Shown: positions 1 through 8,328 of the stretch, piece by piece | Position numbering within the stretch: the first letter of the stretch is position 1 | Layout: each line of letters starts with the position of its first letter | Source of the DNA: Acidobacteriota bacterium | GTDB taxonomy: Bacteria; Acidobacteriota; Vicinamibacteria; Vicinamibacterales; JAHECP01 | Direction of reading: 5' to 3' | NCBI GenBank assembly: GCA_024641665.1 | Contig: JAHECP010000036.1 | Coordinates: 1 to 42,515, forward strand | DNA length: 42,515 nucleotides | The notes under the pieces: generated by a model | Database searches by the model: none | Told to the model about the DNA's origin: nothing | The model's input: the letters and a program-made list of their open reading frames with translations, nothing else | Translations under genes and position numbers: made by a program

Positions 1-163
1 CCGCGCGGCCGGCGCGCTCGGCCTCGAGCCGGCGGGTGCACGCCGGGCAGACGCCCGTGTGCGTGGCGACCGCCTCGCGGACGTCGGCGTCCGCCTCGCC
101 GTCGACCACCGGCGTGAGCATCGCCTCGATCTCGTCGCACCGCGTTGCGGTTCGCTTCTCCAT
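1..163 (-). CDS. Zinc-finger (zf-HC2) anti-sigma factor, partial
   Basis: Only the first ~54 codons are in the window; the gene continues past base 1. Translation from the ATG at 161-163 begins MEKRTATRCDEIEAMLTPVV and contains an H-x3-C-x2-C element (HTGVCPAC), the zinc-binding core of anti-sigma zf-HC2 domains. A GAGG ribosome binding site lies just before the ATG. It follows the ECF sigma gene on the same strand, about 93 bases downstream, which is the usual sigma/anti-sigma order. Inference: it sequesters that sigma factor. Whether a membrane segment follows cannot be seen. Confidence 0.72.
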   Translation of the reverse strand, partial: MEKRTATRCDEIEAMLTPVVDGEADADVREAVATHTGVCPACTRRLEAERAGRA

Positions 164-179
164 GACCTCGCCGTTTCCT

Positions 180-257
180 GGACGAAAAAAGGGGTCAGAC
201 CCCGTTTTCTGCGTCCGTCGTCAGGGCGAAAACGGGGTCTGACCCCTTTTTCCGTCC
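180..257. repeat. Long inverted repeat between sigma and anti-sigma genes
   Basis: Two 30-base arms (180-209 and 228-257) are reverse complements with one mismatch and an 18-base loop. Each arm also contains the smaller palindrome GGGGTCAGACCCC. The right arm ends on the first base of the sigma-gene stop codon. Transcribed leftward it would form a very stable hairpin between the sigma and anti-sigma reading frames, so it could stop or attenuate read-through or stabilise the upstream message. It also looks like a dispersed REP-type unit. Confidence 0.85.
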
Positions 258-862
258 TACCGCCCGCCCGCGACCTCCAGCGTCCCGGCGCCCGCGAGCC
301 GCGCGTAGAGCTGACGTCGTCCACGCGAGATGCGGGACATGACGGTTCCAATCGGGACGCCGAGCGCGGCGGCAATCTCCCGGTAGGACAACTCCTCGAC
401 GTCGCGGAGCCAGACCGCCTCGCGAAACGCGGGCGGCAGCGCGTCGAGCGCCGCCTGGAGATCGGCGTCGAGCGACGCCCGCGCGAGCAGGTCCTCCGGC
501 GTGGGCGAGGCCTCGGGGTTGACCGCGGCTCTGTCCACGACCTCGCTGTCGACGTCGACCGGGTCCCGGCTCACGTGGCGGCGCATGTTCCGAAACGTGT
601 TGTGCAGGATCGTGAACAGCCAGGCCTTGAGGTTCGTGCCCCGCTCGAACGAGTCGGCGAACCGGAACGCCTTGAGGTAGGTCTCCTGCACCAGGTCCTC
701 GGCGTCGGACCGGCTCCGGGCGAGCCGGAGCGCCGTGCCGTACAGGCTGTCCAGGTATCCGAGGGCCTCCCGCTCGAAGTCGTCGTGGCGCGCGTCGCTC
801 ACACCCTCCACATGGTTCTCGGCGCGTCGCCGGCGCCCGGTCCAGGCTCGAAGGCCCGTCAT
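257..862 (-). CDS. ECF-family RNA polymerase sigma factor (RpoE-like)
   Basis: A group-IV sigma factor that would direct core RNA polymerase to a stress or envelope regulon. Region 2 is clear (LYGTALRLARSRSDAEDLVQ, then LKAFRF and LKAWLFTILHNTFRN). Region 4 follows (LPPAFREAVWLRDVEELSYR, then EIAAALGVPIGTVMSRISRG), with the helix-turn-helix near the C-terminus. The start is uncertain. The ATG at 862 gives 201 aa; family alignment suggests a GTG near 802 (VSDARHDDFERE), which has a GGAGG very close upstream; an ATG-initiated frame could extend to 928. The zf-HC2 anti-sigma gene lies directly downstream. Confidence 0.9.
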   Translation of the reverse strand: MTGLRAWTGRRRRAENHVEGVSDARHDDFEREALGYLDSLYGTALRLARSRSDAEDLVQETYLKAFRFADSFERGTNLKAWLFTILHNTFRNMRRHVSRDPVDVDSEVVDRAAVNPEASPTPEDLLARASLDADLQAALDALPPAFREAVWLRDVEELSYREIAAALGVPIGTVMSRISRGRRQLYARLAGAGTLEVAGGR

Positions 863-1251
863 GGGGTCAAAACACCTGATTGGGGAAGGTTTATTCCCGC
901 GCCCGGCGGCCGGCCGGCCGAAAGGCACGGAAGCTCAGTATAGGGCAAGGACACCTGCCGTGTCGTCGCGCGGTCCATCGGGAGGACACGCGGCAGCCTG
1001 GCTGTCCCCTGGCGGGGGCACGCCACATGCCGCCCGACGGGCGGCGTGTGGCGTTTCGGGCGCAAACCGGGCCGGCCGCCGTCGGCTCGCCCGGGCACGA
1101 CAGTTGCTGGCCCGAAGGCGGGATCCCCAGGATTGCAGCAATCGTCCGAGCCGCAGTAACATCGGAACGTTCCCAGCGGCCGATCCCCCGCTGGCACTTC
1201 CAGCGCAGTCGGGCTGCCTGCCTCCCCACTGCGATCCTCGAGGAGCGAAGT
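863..1251. other. Divergent intergenic region with a strong hairpin
   Basis: About 390 bases separate the leftward sigma gene from the rightward Omp85-fusion gene. No convincing gene was found. Bases 1021-1035 and 1039-1053 form a 15-bp stem with one G-T type pair and a three-base GAC loop, followed by TTTCGGG on the plus strand. It could be a 5'-leader structure of the 1252 gene. No clear -35/-10 pair was recognised. Confidence 0.6.
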
Positions 1252-4200
1252 ATGCACGCGCGCCGATTGCGAGGTTCCCTGGCGCGATTTGCCGTCATGG
1301 GTCTGACCGCGGTGTTCGTCGGCCTGACGGCCGGTGAGGCCAGCGCCCAGTATGCGTTCAATCCGTACTACGGCAAGAACCGCGTGAAGTACGACACGTT
1401 CGACTGGCACATCTACACGACGGACCACTTCGAGATCTACTACTACCCGGAGATCGAGCCGCAGCTCGAGCGGGTGGCCAGCTATGCGGAAAGCGCCTAC
1501 CAGCAGATCAGCGCCGATCTGAAGCACGACCTGGCGGCCAAGGTGCCGCTGGTCATCTACAAGACGCAGAGCGAGTTCCAGCAGCAGAACATCGAGCCCG
1601 GGGAGATGCCGGAGGGCGTCCTGGCGTTCGCCGAGCCGTCGCGCGACCGCATGGTGCTGCCGCTCGACCAGCCGTCGGACGAGCTGTACGTGCTGATCAC
1701 GCACGAGCTGACGCACGTCTTCGAGTTCGACATCATCCCGCGCTCGCTGATCCGCCGCGGCGTGCCGCTGTGGGTCGACGAGGGGCTGGCGGACTACGAG
1801 GCGGGCGCCTGGAACCCGATCGATCTCATGGTGCTGCGCGACGCGGCCATCGCCGACATCGTCCCGCGGATGAGCGACTTCGAGACCCAGCCGTTCACCA
1901 ACGGCCGCCTGCCGTACCTGATGGGGCACGCGGCGTTCGAGTTCATCGAGTCGAAGTGGGGCAAGGAGGGGCTCCGGCAGTTCCTCTTCGCGCTGCGCAA
2001 GAGCGTCATCGGCGGCGGCAACGATGCCTACCAGGAGGCGTTCCGCATCGATCCGGACGACTTCGACGACCAGTTCGACAAGTACCTGAAGGAGCGGTTC
2101 AAGCCGTTCCGGGACCTCGAGCGGCCGGTGGATTACGGCAAGGACCTCGCGCCGAAGCCCGAGAAGACCCCGTTCGTCTCGACGGTGTCGATCGAGCCGT
2201 CGCCGTCCGGCGACCTGCTGGCCGTCGCGGCCGGCAACCGGAAGGACCAGGAGCTGGACATCATCCTGGTGTCGTCGAAGGACGGCCAGGTCATCCGCAA
2301 CCTGACGAAGGGCTTCGATACGGGCGAGGGCTGGGAGTACATCACGCAGCCCGGCGGGCAGCGGTTCGACACCGTGCCCTGGATGGCGTGGGCGCCGGCC
2401 GGCGACCGGCTCGCGTACTTCGTGCGGACCGAGAAGTACCGCTCGCTGATCCTGCAGAACGTGGTGACGCGCAAGGTGGAGAAGCGGATCGAGATCACCA
2501 GCGTGGACGGACCCGAGTCGCCGGACTTCGACCCGACCGGCCGCAAGGTGGCGTTCGCGGGGTTGCGCGAGGCGGTGCCCGATCTGTTCGAGATCGACCT
2601 CGACACGGGCAAGATCACCAACCTGACGCACGACGAGTTCGCGGAGTACGCGCCGACCTACTCGCCCGACGGCAAGTTCCTCGTCTACGTCACGCGCGTG
2701 AGCGGCAACGACAAGCTGTTCAAGCTCGACCTGGCCACCGGCCAGAAGACGCAGCTGACCTTCGGTACGCACGACGACACCGGGCCGCACTTCATCGACG
2801 ACCACACGGTGGTCTTCTCCTCGACGGCCACCGACCCGAACGTGCCCGTGGACCCCGAGGTGGCCAAGAACGGACAGATCTTCAACGTGTGGACGCTCGA
2901 CCTGGCGAACGGCGAGCTGCGGCGCTACACCAACACCGTCACGGCCGCCCTGTCGCCGGTGGTCCTGCACGAGGGCACCGCCACGCGGTTCGCCTTCGTG
3001 ACCTACTTCAAGGGCGATTTCGGCATCCACGCGATCGAGCGGAAGGAGGCCGATCTCACGGTGCCGTCGAGCGACTTCGGCGCGCCCGGCCCGATCATCG
3101 ACTTCCAGGCGCCGCTGCAGCACACGCTGGTCAAGGCCAACGAGCGCAAGAAGGGCAAGTTCGAGAAGATGTTCCTCGACGGCCGGCCGCCGGTCAGCGT
3201 CGCCGTCACCAACAACGGCGACGTCTTCGGCGGGACCCAGCTCACGTTCTCCGACGTCCTCGGCGACCAGCAGTTCAACCTGTACGCCGCCTCGATCTCA
3301 CAGTACCGCACGCTGCTGTTCTCGTACCTGAACCTCGCGCACCGGTTCCAGTACGCGACGCAGGCCTTCTCGCAGACCCTCTTCTACTACGGCCTGGCGC
3401 CGGGCGTGCTGTACGACCCCGCGTACTCCTACATCAGCCGCGACCTGGCGATCTCCACGCAGACCGCGCGGGGCGGCTCGGTCTACGGCATCTACCCGCT
3501 CAACCGCTACGCGCGAATCGAGCTGTCGGGCGGCATCATGCAGTACAAGCAGCAGTACAACGACCCGACGCTGCAGGCGCTCGCGGACCAGTACCAGCAG
3601 CAGACCTACGGGACGAGGCTGCTCGCCAACGGCACGCTCGCCCCGCTGGGCGTCGCCTACGTCCGCGAGACCACCGTCTTCCGCGAGTACGGGCCGCTGT
3701 CGGGCGACACGATGCGTCTCTCCTACGAGTACGCACCGAAGATCGGCGGCCTGCTCTCGCGCCAGACGGCCGACGTCGACGCGCGCTATTACATGCGCAT
3801 CGGCACCAACGGCGTGCTGGCGCTGCGGGCGCGCGGCTTCAAGAGCTGGGGCGACATCGCGGACTTCACCTACTTCGGCGGCAACTCCGACATGCGGGGC
3901 TACGACTACCTGCAGTTCCTCGGCCAGCGGGCGTTCTTCGGGAACGCCGAACTGCGCTTCCCGCTGATCGAGGCCATGGCCACGCCGATCGGCGTGCTCG
4001 GCGGCATCCGCGGCGTGTTCTTCTTCGACATCGGCGCGGCCGGCTTCAACGGCCAGCCCTTCCAGGCGGCCACGAAGAGCACCGAAGTGCTCACGCCGAT
4101 CGTCAACTACGTGCCGAATTTCGAGACGGGCAACTACGACCCGGTGTACGGGGATCCCATCACGGTGTCGGGGTTCCGCCTGAAGGACGCGCGCGCGTCC

Positions 4201-4368
4201 TACGGCATCGGCCTCGAGACCTTCGCGCTGGGCTTCCCGATCCACTTCGACTGGTCGTGGCGCACGACGTTCAACAAGAGCTGGGAGGACTACCTCTTCG
4301 CGTCGACCGGCGGCAGCTCCACGTTCCGTCGGGCGCGCTTCCAGGTGTGGATCGGTTACGACTTCTAG
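1252..4368 (+). CDS. Secreted metallopeptidase-like / beta-propeller / Omp85-barrel fusion protein
   Basis: The product is 1038 aa. The ATG at 1252 has AGGAG six bases upstream and opens a signal peptide (cleavage near ASA-QYAF). Residues ~35-250 resemble the peptidase-MA (gluzincin) family: HELTH at 151-155, and E177 in WVDEGLADY as the third zinc ligand. Residues ~300-620 carry repeated propeller blades of TolB type (YSPDGKFLVYVTR, FDPTGRKVAFAG). The last ~350 residues resemble an Omp85/BamA surface-antigen barrel, with the FGGNSDMRGYDYLQ motif and a C-terminal aromatic (IGYDF). Inference: an outer-membrane barrel carrying a periplasmic propeller and peptidase module. Activity is untested and the zinc site is read only from the motif. 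Confidence 0.88.
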   Translation: MHARRLRGSLARFAVMGLTAVFVGLTAGEASAQYAFNPYYGKNRVKYDTFDWHIYTTDHFEIYYYPEIEPQLERVASYAESAYQQISADLKHDLAAKVPLVIYKTQSEFQQQNIEPGEMPEGVLAFAEPSRDRMVLPLDQPSDELYVLITHELTHVFEFDIIPRSLIRRGVPLWVDEGLADYEAGAWNPIDLMVLRDAAIADIVPRMSDFETQPFTNGRLPYLMGHAAFEFIESKWGKEGLRQFLFALRKSVIGGGNDAYQEAFRIDPDDFDDQFDKYLKERFKPFRDLERPVDYGKDLAPKPEKTPFVSTVSIEPSPSGDLLAVAAGNRKDQELDIILVSSKDGQVIRNLTKGFDTGEGWEYITQPGGQRFDTVPWMAWAPAGDRLAYFVRTEKYRSLILQNVVTRKVEKRIEITSVDGPESPDFDPTGRKVAFAGLREAVPDLFEIDLDTGKITNLTHDEFAEYAPTYSPDGKFLVYVTRVSGNDKLFKLDLATGQKTQLTFGTHDDTGPHFIDDHTVVFSSTATDPNVPVDPEVAKNGQIFNVWTLDLANGELRRYTNTVTAALSPVVLHEGTATRFAFVTYFKGDFGIHAIERKEADLTVPSSDFGAPGPIIDFQAPLQHTLVKANERKKGKFEKMFLDGRPPVSVAVTNNGDVFGGTQLTFSDVLGDQQFNLYAASISQYRTLLFSYLNLAHRFQYATQAFSQTLFYYGLAPGVLYDPAYSYISRDLAISTQTARGGSVYGIYPLNRYARIELSGGIMQYKQQYNDPTLQALADQYQQQTYGTRLLANGTLAPLGVAYVRETTVFREYGPLSGDTMRLSYEYAPKIGGLLSRQTADVDARYYMRIGTNGVLALRARGFKSWGDIADFTYFGGNSDMRGYDYLQFLGQRAFFGNAELRFPLIEAMATPIGVLGGIRGVFFFDIGAAGFNGQPFQAATKSTEVLTPIVNYVPNFETGNYDPVYGDPITVSGFRLKDARASYGIGLETFALGFPIHFDWSWRTTFNKSWEDYLFASTGGSSTFRRARFQVWIGYDF

Positions 4369-4375
4369 GCCGGTG

Positions 4376-4411
4376 CCCGCCGGCGGGACGCCCGCGCGTC
4401 CCGCCGGCGGC
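4376..4411 (+). terminator. GC-rich hairpin after the Omp85-fusion gene
   Basis: Perfect 14-bp arms (4376-4389 and 4398-4411, CCCGCCGGCGGGAC) enclose an 8-base loop, starting eight bases after the stop codon. There is no U-tract, so this is either a factor-dependent terminator or a 3'-end stabiliser. The next gene starts 25 bases later, so read-through remains possible. Confidence 0.55.
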
Positions 4412-4436
4412 GGGCCGGCGCCGGACGTGCCTGCCC

Positions 4437-4670
4437 ATGAAGTCCTGCTCCGAGGTCGTCTCGCTCCTCGTCGAGTACCTGGAAGGCCAGCTGCCGCCCC
4501 ACACGCACGCCAGGCTCGAACAACACCTGTCCCGCTGTCCCGCCTGCGTCGCGCACGTGCGGAGCTACCAGTCCACCCTCTCGCTGCTCCATTCCATCCG
4601 CGAGCAGGATCTGCCCGACGAGCTGCGCCTGTCGCTGCGCGCGTTCCTCGATCGCGAGGGGAACAATTGA
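4437..4670 (+). CDS. Small zf-HC2 (anti-sigma-type) zinc-finger protein
   Basis: 77 aa. An amphipathic N-terminus (CSEVVSLLVEYLEGQLP) precedes H-x3-C-x2-C (HLSRCPAC), the signature of zf-HC2 domains that bind ECF sigma factors. No membrane helix follows, so it would be a soluble or truncated-type anti-sigma. No sigma gene is adjacent; the nearest one, at 257-862, has its own partner. Function as an anti-sigma factor is inference from the domain only. Confidence 0.72.
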   Translation: MKSCSEVVSLLVEYLEGQLPPHTHARLEQHLSRCPACVAHVRSYQSTLSLLHSIREQDLPDELRLSLRAFLDREGNN

Positions 4671-4710
4671 CGCCGCGCGCCTCGGGCGACCCGTCGGCCA
4701 GTCGAAACCC

Positions 4711-5193
4711 ATGACCCCGTCCATGACCCCCAAGCGCCCGTCCGACTCGGCCACCGAAATGGTCCAGGTCGTGCTGCCCAACGACGCGAACCCCCTCGGG
4801 TTCATCCTCGGCGGCACGGTCATGCACCTCATCGACATCGCCGGCGCCATCGCCTGCCACCGTCACACGCGCACGCTGCTCGTCACGGCGGCCGTCGACG
4901 GCCTGCAGTTCCTCAACCCCATCAAGGTCGGCGACCTGATCATCCTGAAGGCGCGGGTCACCGCCGCCTTCAGCACGTCGCTCGAGGTGGAGGTGGAGGT
5001 GTTCTCGGAGGAGACGCTCACCGGCACGCGCCGGCTCACGAGCCTCGCCTACCTGACGTTCGTGGCGATCGACGGCAAGGGAGGACGAGTGCCGGTGCCG
5101 CCGCTCCTGCTCGAGACGCCGGAGGAGCGGCGGAAGGCCGAGGAGGCGAAGGTCCGGCGCGCGGAGCGGCTCAAGGCGAAGGCCGCGAGATAG
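4711..5193 (+). CDS. Acyl-CoA thioesterase, hot-dog fold (YciA/ACOT type)
   Basis: 160 aa, or 156 from the second in-frame ATG at 4723. The hot-dog core is visible: NDANPLGFILGGTVMHLIDI with the catalytic-type Asp in the central helix, AAVDGLQFLNPIKVGDLI, then the strand LTSLAYLTFVAID. The C-terminus is a charged helix (EERRKAEEAKVRRAERLKAK). The family hydrolyses acyl-CoA to free acid plus CoA in the cytosol. It probably shares a transcript with the small zinc-finger gene upstream (40-base gap). Confidence 0.85.
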   Translation: MTPSMTPKRPSDSATEMVQVVLPNDANPLGFILGGTVMHLIDIAGAIACHRHTRTLLVTAAVDGLQFLNPIKVGDLIILKARVTAAFSTSLEVEVEVFSEETLTGTRRLTSLAYLTFVAIDGKGGRVPVPPLLLETPEERRKAEEAKVRRAERLKAKAAR

Positions 5194-5194
5194 A

Positions 5195-5213
5195 GGCGAC
5201 GCGCCGCGTCGCC
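5195..5213. terminator. Bidirectional hairpin between convergent genes
   Basis: GGCGACG / CGTCGCC arms (5195-5201, 5207-5213) with a five-base loop fill the 21-base gap between the stop codons of the thioesterase and the TPR/retropepsin gene. Position and symmetry suggest a shared terminator; there is no U-run on either side. Confidence 0.55.
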
Positions 5214-5214
5214 C

Positions 5215-6720
5215 CTACAGGGTCTTCAGCCGCAGCACGCTGCGCTCGAGGTCGATGACCACGCGGTACTTGCTCAGGAACTTGTGGCCCACGATGCCGC
5301 CCACCTGGAACCCGAGCAGGACGCTCGGCGTCCGCAGGTTCAGCACCACGACGGGAATGTTCGAGAAACGGATCTGCTGGAACTGCAGGTCGACTCCCGG
5401 CAGCAGGAACGCGTCGGGGTCCCAGCCCGACGCGCCGTAGACCTTCAGCGGGATCCGCCGCTGCTCGGGGTCGAGATCCAGCGCTCCCGCCGACGACCGG
5501 CTGATCGAGATCACCTCGCCGCCGGTGTCCACGACGAAGCTGGCCGGCCGCTCGCCGTTCAGCGTGCCCGGCACCATCGCCAGCCGGTGCATCCGGAGCG
5601 GCAGCTCCGTGTCGAACGCCTCGTCGGGCAGGTGACGGCCGATGACGATCTGCCGCTTCTGGTAGTCGATGATCATCGACAGGCCGAGCGCAAGGGGCGA
5701 GAAGCTCTCCATCTCGGGCCGCGGCAGCCCGACGAGCGGCGGGTTCTTGATGAGGCAGGTCACGTTCTTGACCTTGAGCCCGCCGATCTCCAGCGCGTCC
5801 ATGCGCCCCACCTGCAGCCCGCGCACCCCGAGCTCGCCCACGCCCGCGGTCCGCATGTAGGTGACCGGCACTACGCCCTCGCGACGCGCCACCGGCAGCG
5901 ACAGCACGGTCTGCTCGGCGCCGGTGTCGAGCACGAAGTCCATCTCCTGGCCGTTGTTCACTTTGCCCCGCACCATCACCTTGTCGCGCTCGAGACGGAA
6001 CGGCACGACGATGAGCTGGTTGGGCCGCGCGACCTCGAAGGGCCGCTTGCCCGAGAACGACAGCAGGAACCTCACCTGCGCGCGGGCCCACAGCGCCTTG
6101 TCGCTCGTGTCGCTGTTCGGCAGCAGGTTCACGTAGCTCAGCATCTCCCGGGCTGCATCGTCGAACTGGCGCTGACGCTCGAAGATCGCGCTGAGCGTGA
6201 AGTGGTACTCCGCCACGTCGGGCGCGAGCTGGAGCGCCGTCCGCGCCTCGTCGACCGCCTGGTCGAGCCGGCTGCGCGCCGCCAGCGACCGGGCCAGACC
6301 GTTGTGGGCCCGTGCCGATCGGGGTGCGAGCGTCAACGCCGTCTGGTAGGCCGCCTCGGCCTCCTCGAACAGCCCCATCGCCCAGACGGCGTCGCCGTAC
6401 ACGCTCATCGCGTCGCCGTCGCCGGGCATGAGCTCGCGCAGCTGGGTCGCCGCGTTCAGCGCCGGTTCGAACTCCCCGATGCGCACCAGCGCCGTCGCCA
6501 GCCCCGACAGGGCCCGGGCGCGCATCGGCAGGCTCGCCGTCGCGGTGACCGACCGGTAGGCGTCCACGGCCTCGGCGTAGCGCCCGGCCTTGAAGAGGAC
6601 GTCGGCGAGCTGCAGCTGGATTTCGTCGGAGGCACGCACGATCGCCCGGGGACCGGGCAGGAGCGTGAGCGCCGCAACCATCGCCACTGAGGCGAGAACG
6701 ACACGGGGGCCGATTCTCAT
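5215..6720 (-). CDS. Secreted TPR protein with two retropepsin-like aspartyl protease domains
   Basis: 501 aa from the ATG at 6720, which has GGAG eight bases upstream and opens a signal-anchor sequence (VVLASVAMVAALTLL). Residues ~35-215 are TPR-type helical repeats (LADVLFKAGRYAEAVDAYRS; EEAEAAYQTALTLAPRSARA). Two gag-asp-like domains follow, each with a hydrophobic-hydrophobic-D-T-G motif: D265 in FVLDTGAEQT and D398 in FVVDTGGEVIS. Retropepsins need two D-T-G motifs in a dimer; here one chain has both. Inference: a periplasmic protease or peptide-binding scaffold. It ends convergently with the thioesterase gene. Confidence 0.85.
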   Translation of the reverse strand: MRIGPRVVLASVAMVAALTLLPGPRAIVRASDEIQLQLADVLFKAGRYAEAVDAYRSVTATASLPMRARALSGLATALVRIGEFEPALNAATQLRELMPGDGDAMSVYGDAVWAMGLFEEAEAAYQTALTLAPRSARAHNGLARSLAARSRLDQAVDEARTALQLAPDVAEYHFTLSAIFERQRQFDDAAREMLSYVNLLPNSDTSDKALWARAQVRFLLSFSGKRPFEVARPNQLIVVPFRLERDKVMVRGKVNNGQEMDFVLDTGAEQTVLSLPVARREGVVPVTYMRTAGVGELGVRGLQVGRMDALEIGGLKVKNVTCLIKNPPLVGLPRPEMESFSPLALGLSMIIDYQKRQIVIGRHLPDEAFDTELPLRMHRLAMVPGTLNGERPASFVVDTGGEVISISRSSAGALDLDPEQRRIPLKVYGASGWDPDAFLLPGVDLQFQQIRFSNIPVVVLNLRTPSVLLGFQVGGIVGHKFLSKYRVVIDLERSVLRLKTL

Positions 6721-6894
6721 GCCGGATGCTCCAGAGCAAGCTGCGCCGCGACGGGATAACGGAGGCCCCATGTTCGAACGAACCCACGGGGCCTGTCAAT
6801 GGCGACAGGGGCGAACCGTGTGGGGACCAACACCAACGGACGAGCTGGCTCGCGCCAGGCGCCTTGTCCGGACAGCGGCGGGACCTCTCGACAT

Positions 6895-6917
6895 CCTGCC
6901 GAGGGCCCGCCGGCAGG
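6895..6917 (-). terminator. Hairpin downstream of nuoI
   Basis: CCTGCCG / CGGCAGG arms (6895-6901, 6911-6917) with a nine-base loop lie about 40 bases past the nuoI stop, inside the 237-base gap before the TPR/retropepsin gene. Possible end of the iclR-fd-nuoB-nuoI transcript. The rest of the gap shows no gene. Confidence 0.4.
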
Positions 6918-6957
6918 CACCCGTCCGGCGGCGACCGCAGAGGTCGTGACCCCGCGT

Positions 6958-7428
6958 CTAGTGCGTGTACTGCTCGATCGCCACGCCGTCGTACATGTCG
7001 TCCACGCGCAGGATCTGCGTCTCGCGGCTGTAACTGCCGAGCTCGTAGTCCTCGCTCATGATCAGCGCCTTGATCGGCTTGGTCGGGCAGACCTCCGAGC
7101 ACAGACCGCAGAAGCTGCAACGCGACAGGTTGAAGTCGAAGTAGTCGAGGATCTTGATCTTCAGCCCCGGCTCGCGGTGGCCGCCGAGCGAGATCAGATC
7201 GTCGGGACACGCCTTCGCGCACTGGTCGCAGACGATGCAGGTCTGGGCGCCCGTCTCGGGCTCGACCTGCAGGCGCAGGACGCCGCGGAAGCGCGGCGCC
7301 ACCGGGCGCCGTTCGGCCGGGTACTGGAACGTGAACGCCGGCTGCGGCGTGTACTTGAGCGTGACGAACAACCCCTTGAAGAGGTCGACGAGGAAGATCA
7401 TCCGGAAGAACCTGGAGAGTGTACCCAC
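6958..7428 (-). CDS. nuoI: NADH-quinone oxidoreductase subunit I (2x[4Fe-4S])
   Basis: 156 aa, the normal length for NuoI. Two ferredoxin motifs carry the N6a/N6b clusters of complex I: CIVCDQCAKACP and CSFCGLCSEVCP. The N-terminus (FFRMIFLVDLFKGLFVTLKY) is the amphipathic helix that rests on the membrane. The start is GTG with GGGAGG nine bases upstream. nuoB lies 21 bases upstream, but nuoA, C, D and H are absent, so this is not a full nuo operon. The partner complex must be encoded elsewhere, or this is a small NuoB-NuoI electron-transfer module. Confidence 0.92.
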   Translation of the reverse strand: MGTLSRFFRMIFLVDLFKGLFVTLKYTPQPAFTFQYPAERRPVAPRFRGVLRLQVEPETGAQTCIVCDQCAKACPDDLISLGGHREPGLKIKILDYFDFNLSRCSFCGLCSEVCPTKPIKALIMSEDYELGSYSRETQILRVDDMYDGVAIEQYTH

Positions 7429-7449
7429 GTGTCGTCGCCTCCCTCACCG

Positions 7450-7986
<537 letters not shown>

Positions 7987-8032
7987 GACGGGCTCACTCC
8001 GCTCGCCCGCGCCGAGGCGGGCCGTCGTGCCG

Positions 8033-8296
8033 TTACCACCGCTGGTAGTACTGCGCGTTGACCTCGATGAACCGGTCCCACCGCTCGGGCGTCTCGTCGA
8101 GCGCGAAAATGGCCTCGACCGGGCAGGCGGGCACGCACGCGCCGCAGTCGATGCACTCGTCCGGATGAATGTACAGCATTTCCGCCGCCGCGAACCCGGG
8201 CTCGTCCTTGCGTGGATGGATGCAGTCGACGGGACAGACGTCCACGCACGCCGTGTCCTTCGTGCCGACGCAGGGCTCGCAGATGATGTACGCCAG
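8033..8296 (-). CDS. Ferredoxin (7Fe/8Fe type), apparent CTG start
   Basis: 87 aa. Family members begin [20 protein letters not shown]; here the matching sequence is (L)[18 protein letters not shown], and the codon in the initiator position is CTG at 8294-8296. A GAGG motif lies seven bases before it, and no ATG, GTG or TTG in the right place was found. Two cluster motifs follow ([12 protein letters not shown] and [17 protein letters not shown]). It is a small electron carrier; linkage to nuoB-nuoI suggests it feeds or drains that pair. Start assignment is inference from alignment and the RBS. Confidence 0.85.
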   Translation of the reverse strand: MAYIICEPCVGTKDTACVDVCPVDCIHPRKDEPGFAAAEMLYIHPDECIDCGACVPACPVEAIFALDETPERWDRFIEVNAQYYQRW

Positions 8297-8328
8297 GGAA
8301 CGTCCTCGTCTTCGTTCTCGGTCTCGCG

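Noticed and set aside
859-3123. Long arginine-rich open frame opposite the Omp85-fusion gene
   Set aside because: High GC makes antisense frames open; it lies across a gene with clear domains and RBS and has low-complexity R/A/G/V composition.
1770-4436. Long forward frame in a different phase through the same gene
   Set aside because: Arginine/proline-rich shadow; only its last 77 codons (4437-4670) form a real gene with its own start.
6840-6960. tRNA-like cloverleaf in the gap after nuoI
   Set aside because: Several GC hairpins exist but there is no T-loop or CCA-type end; no tRNA was found anywhere in the window.
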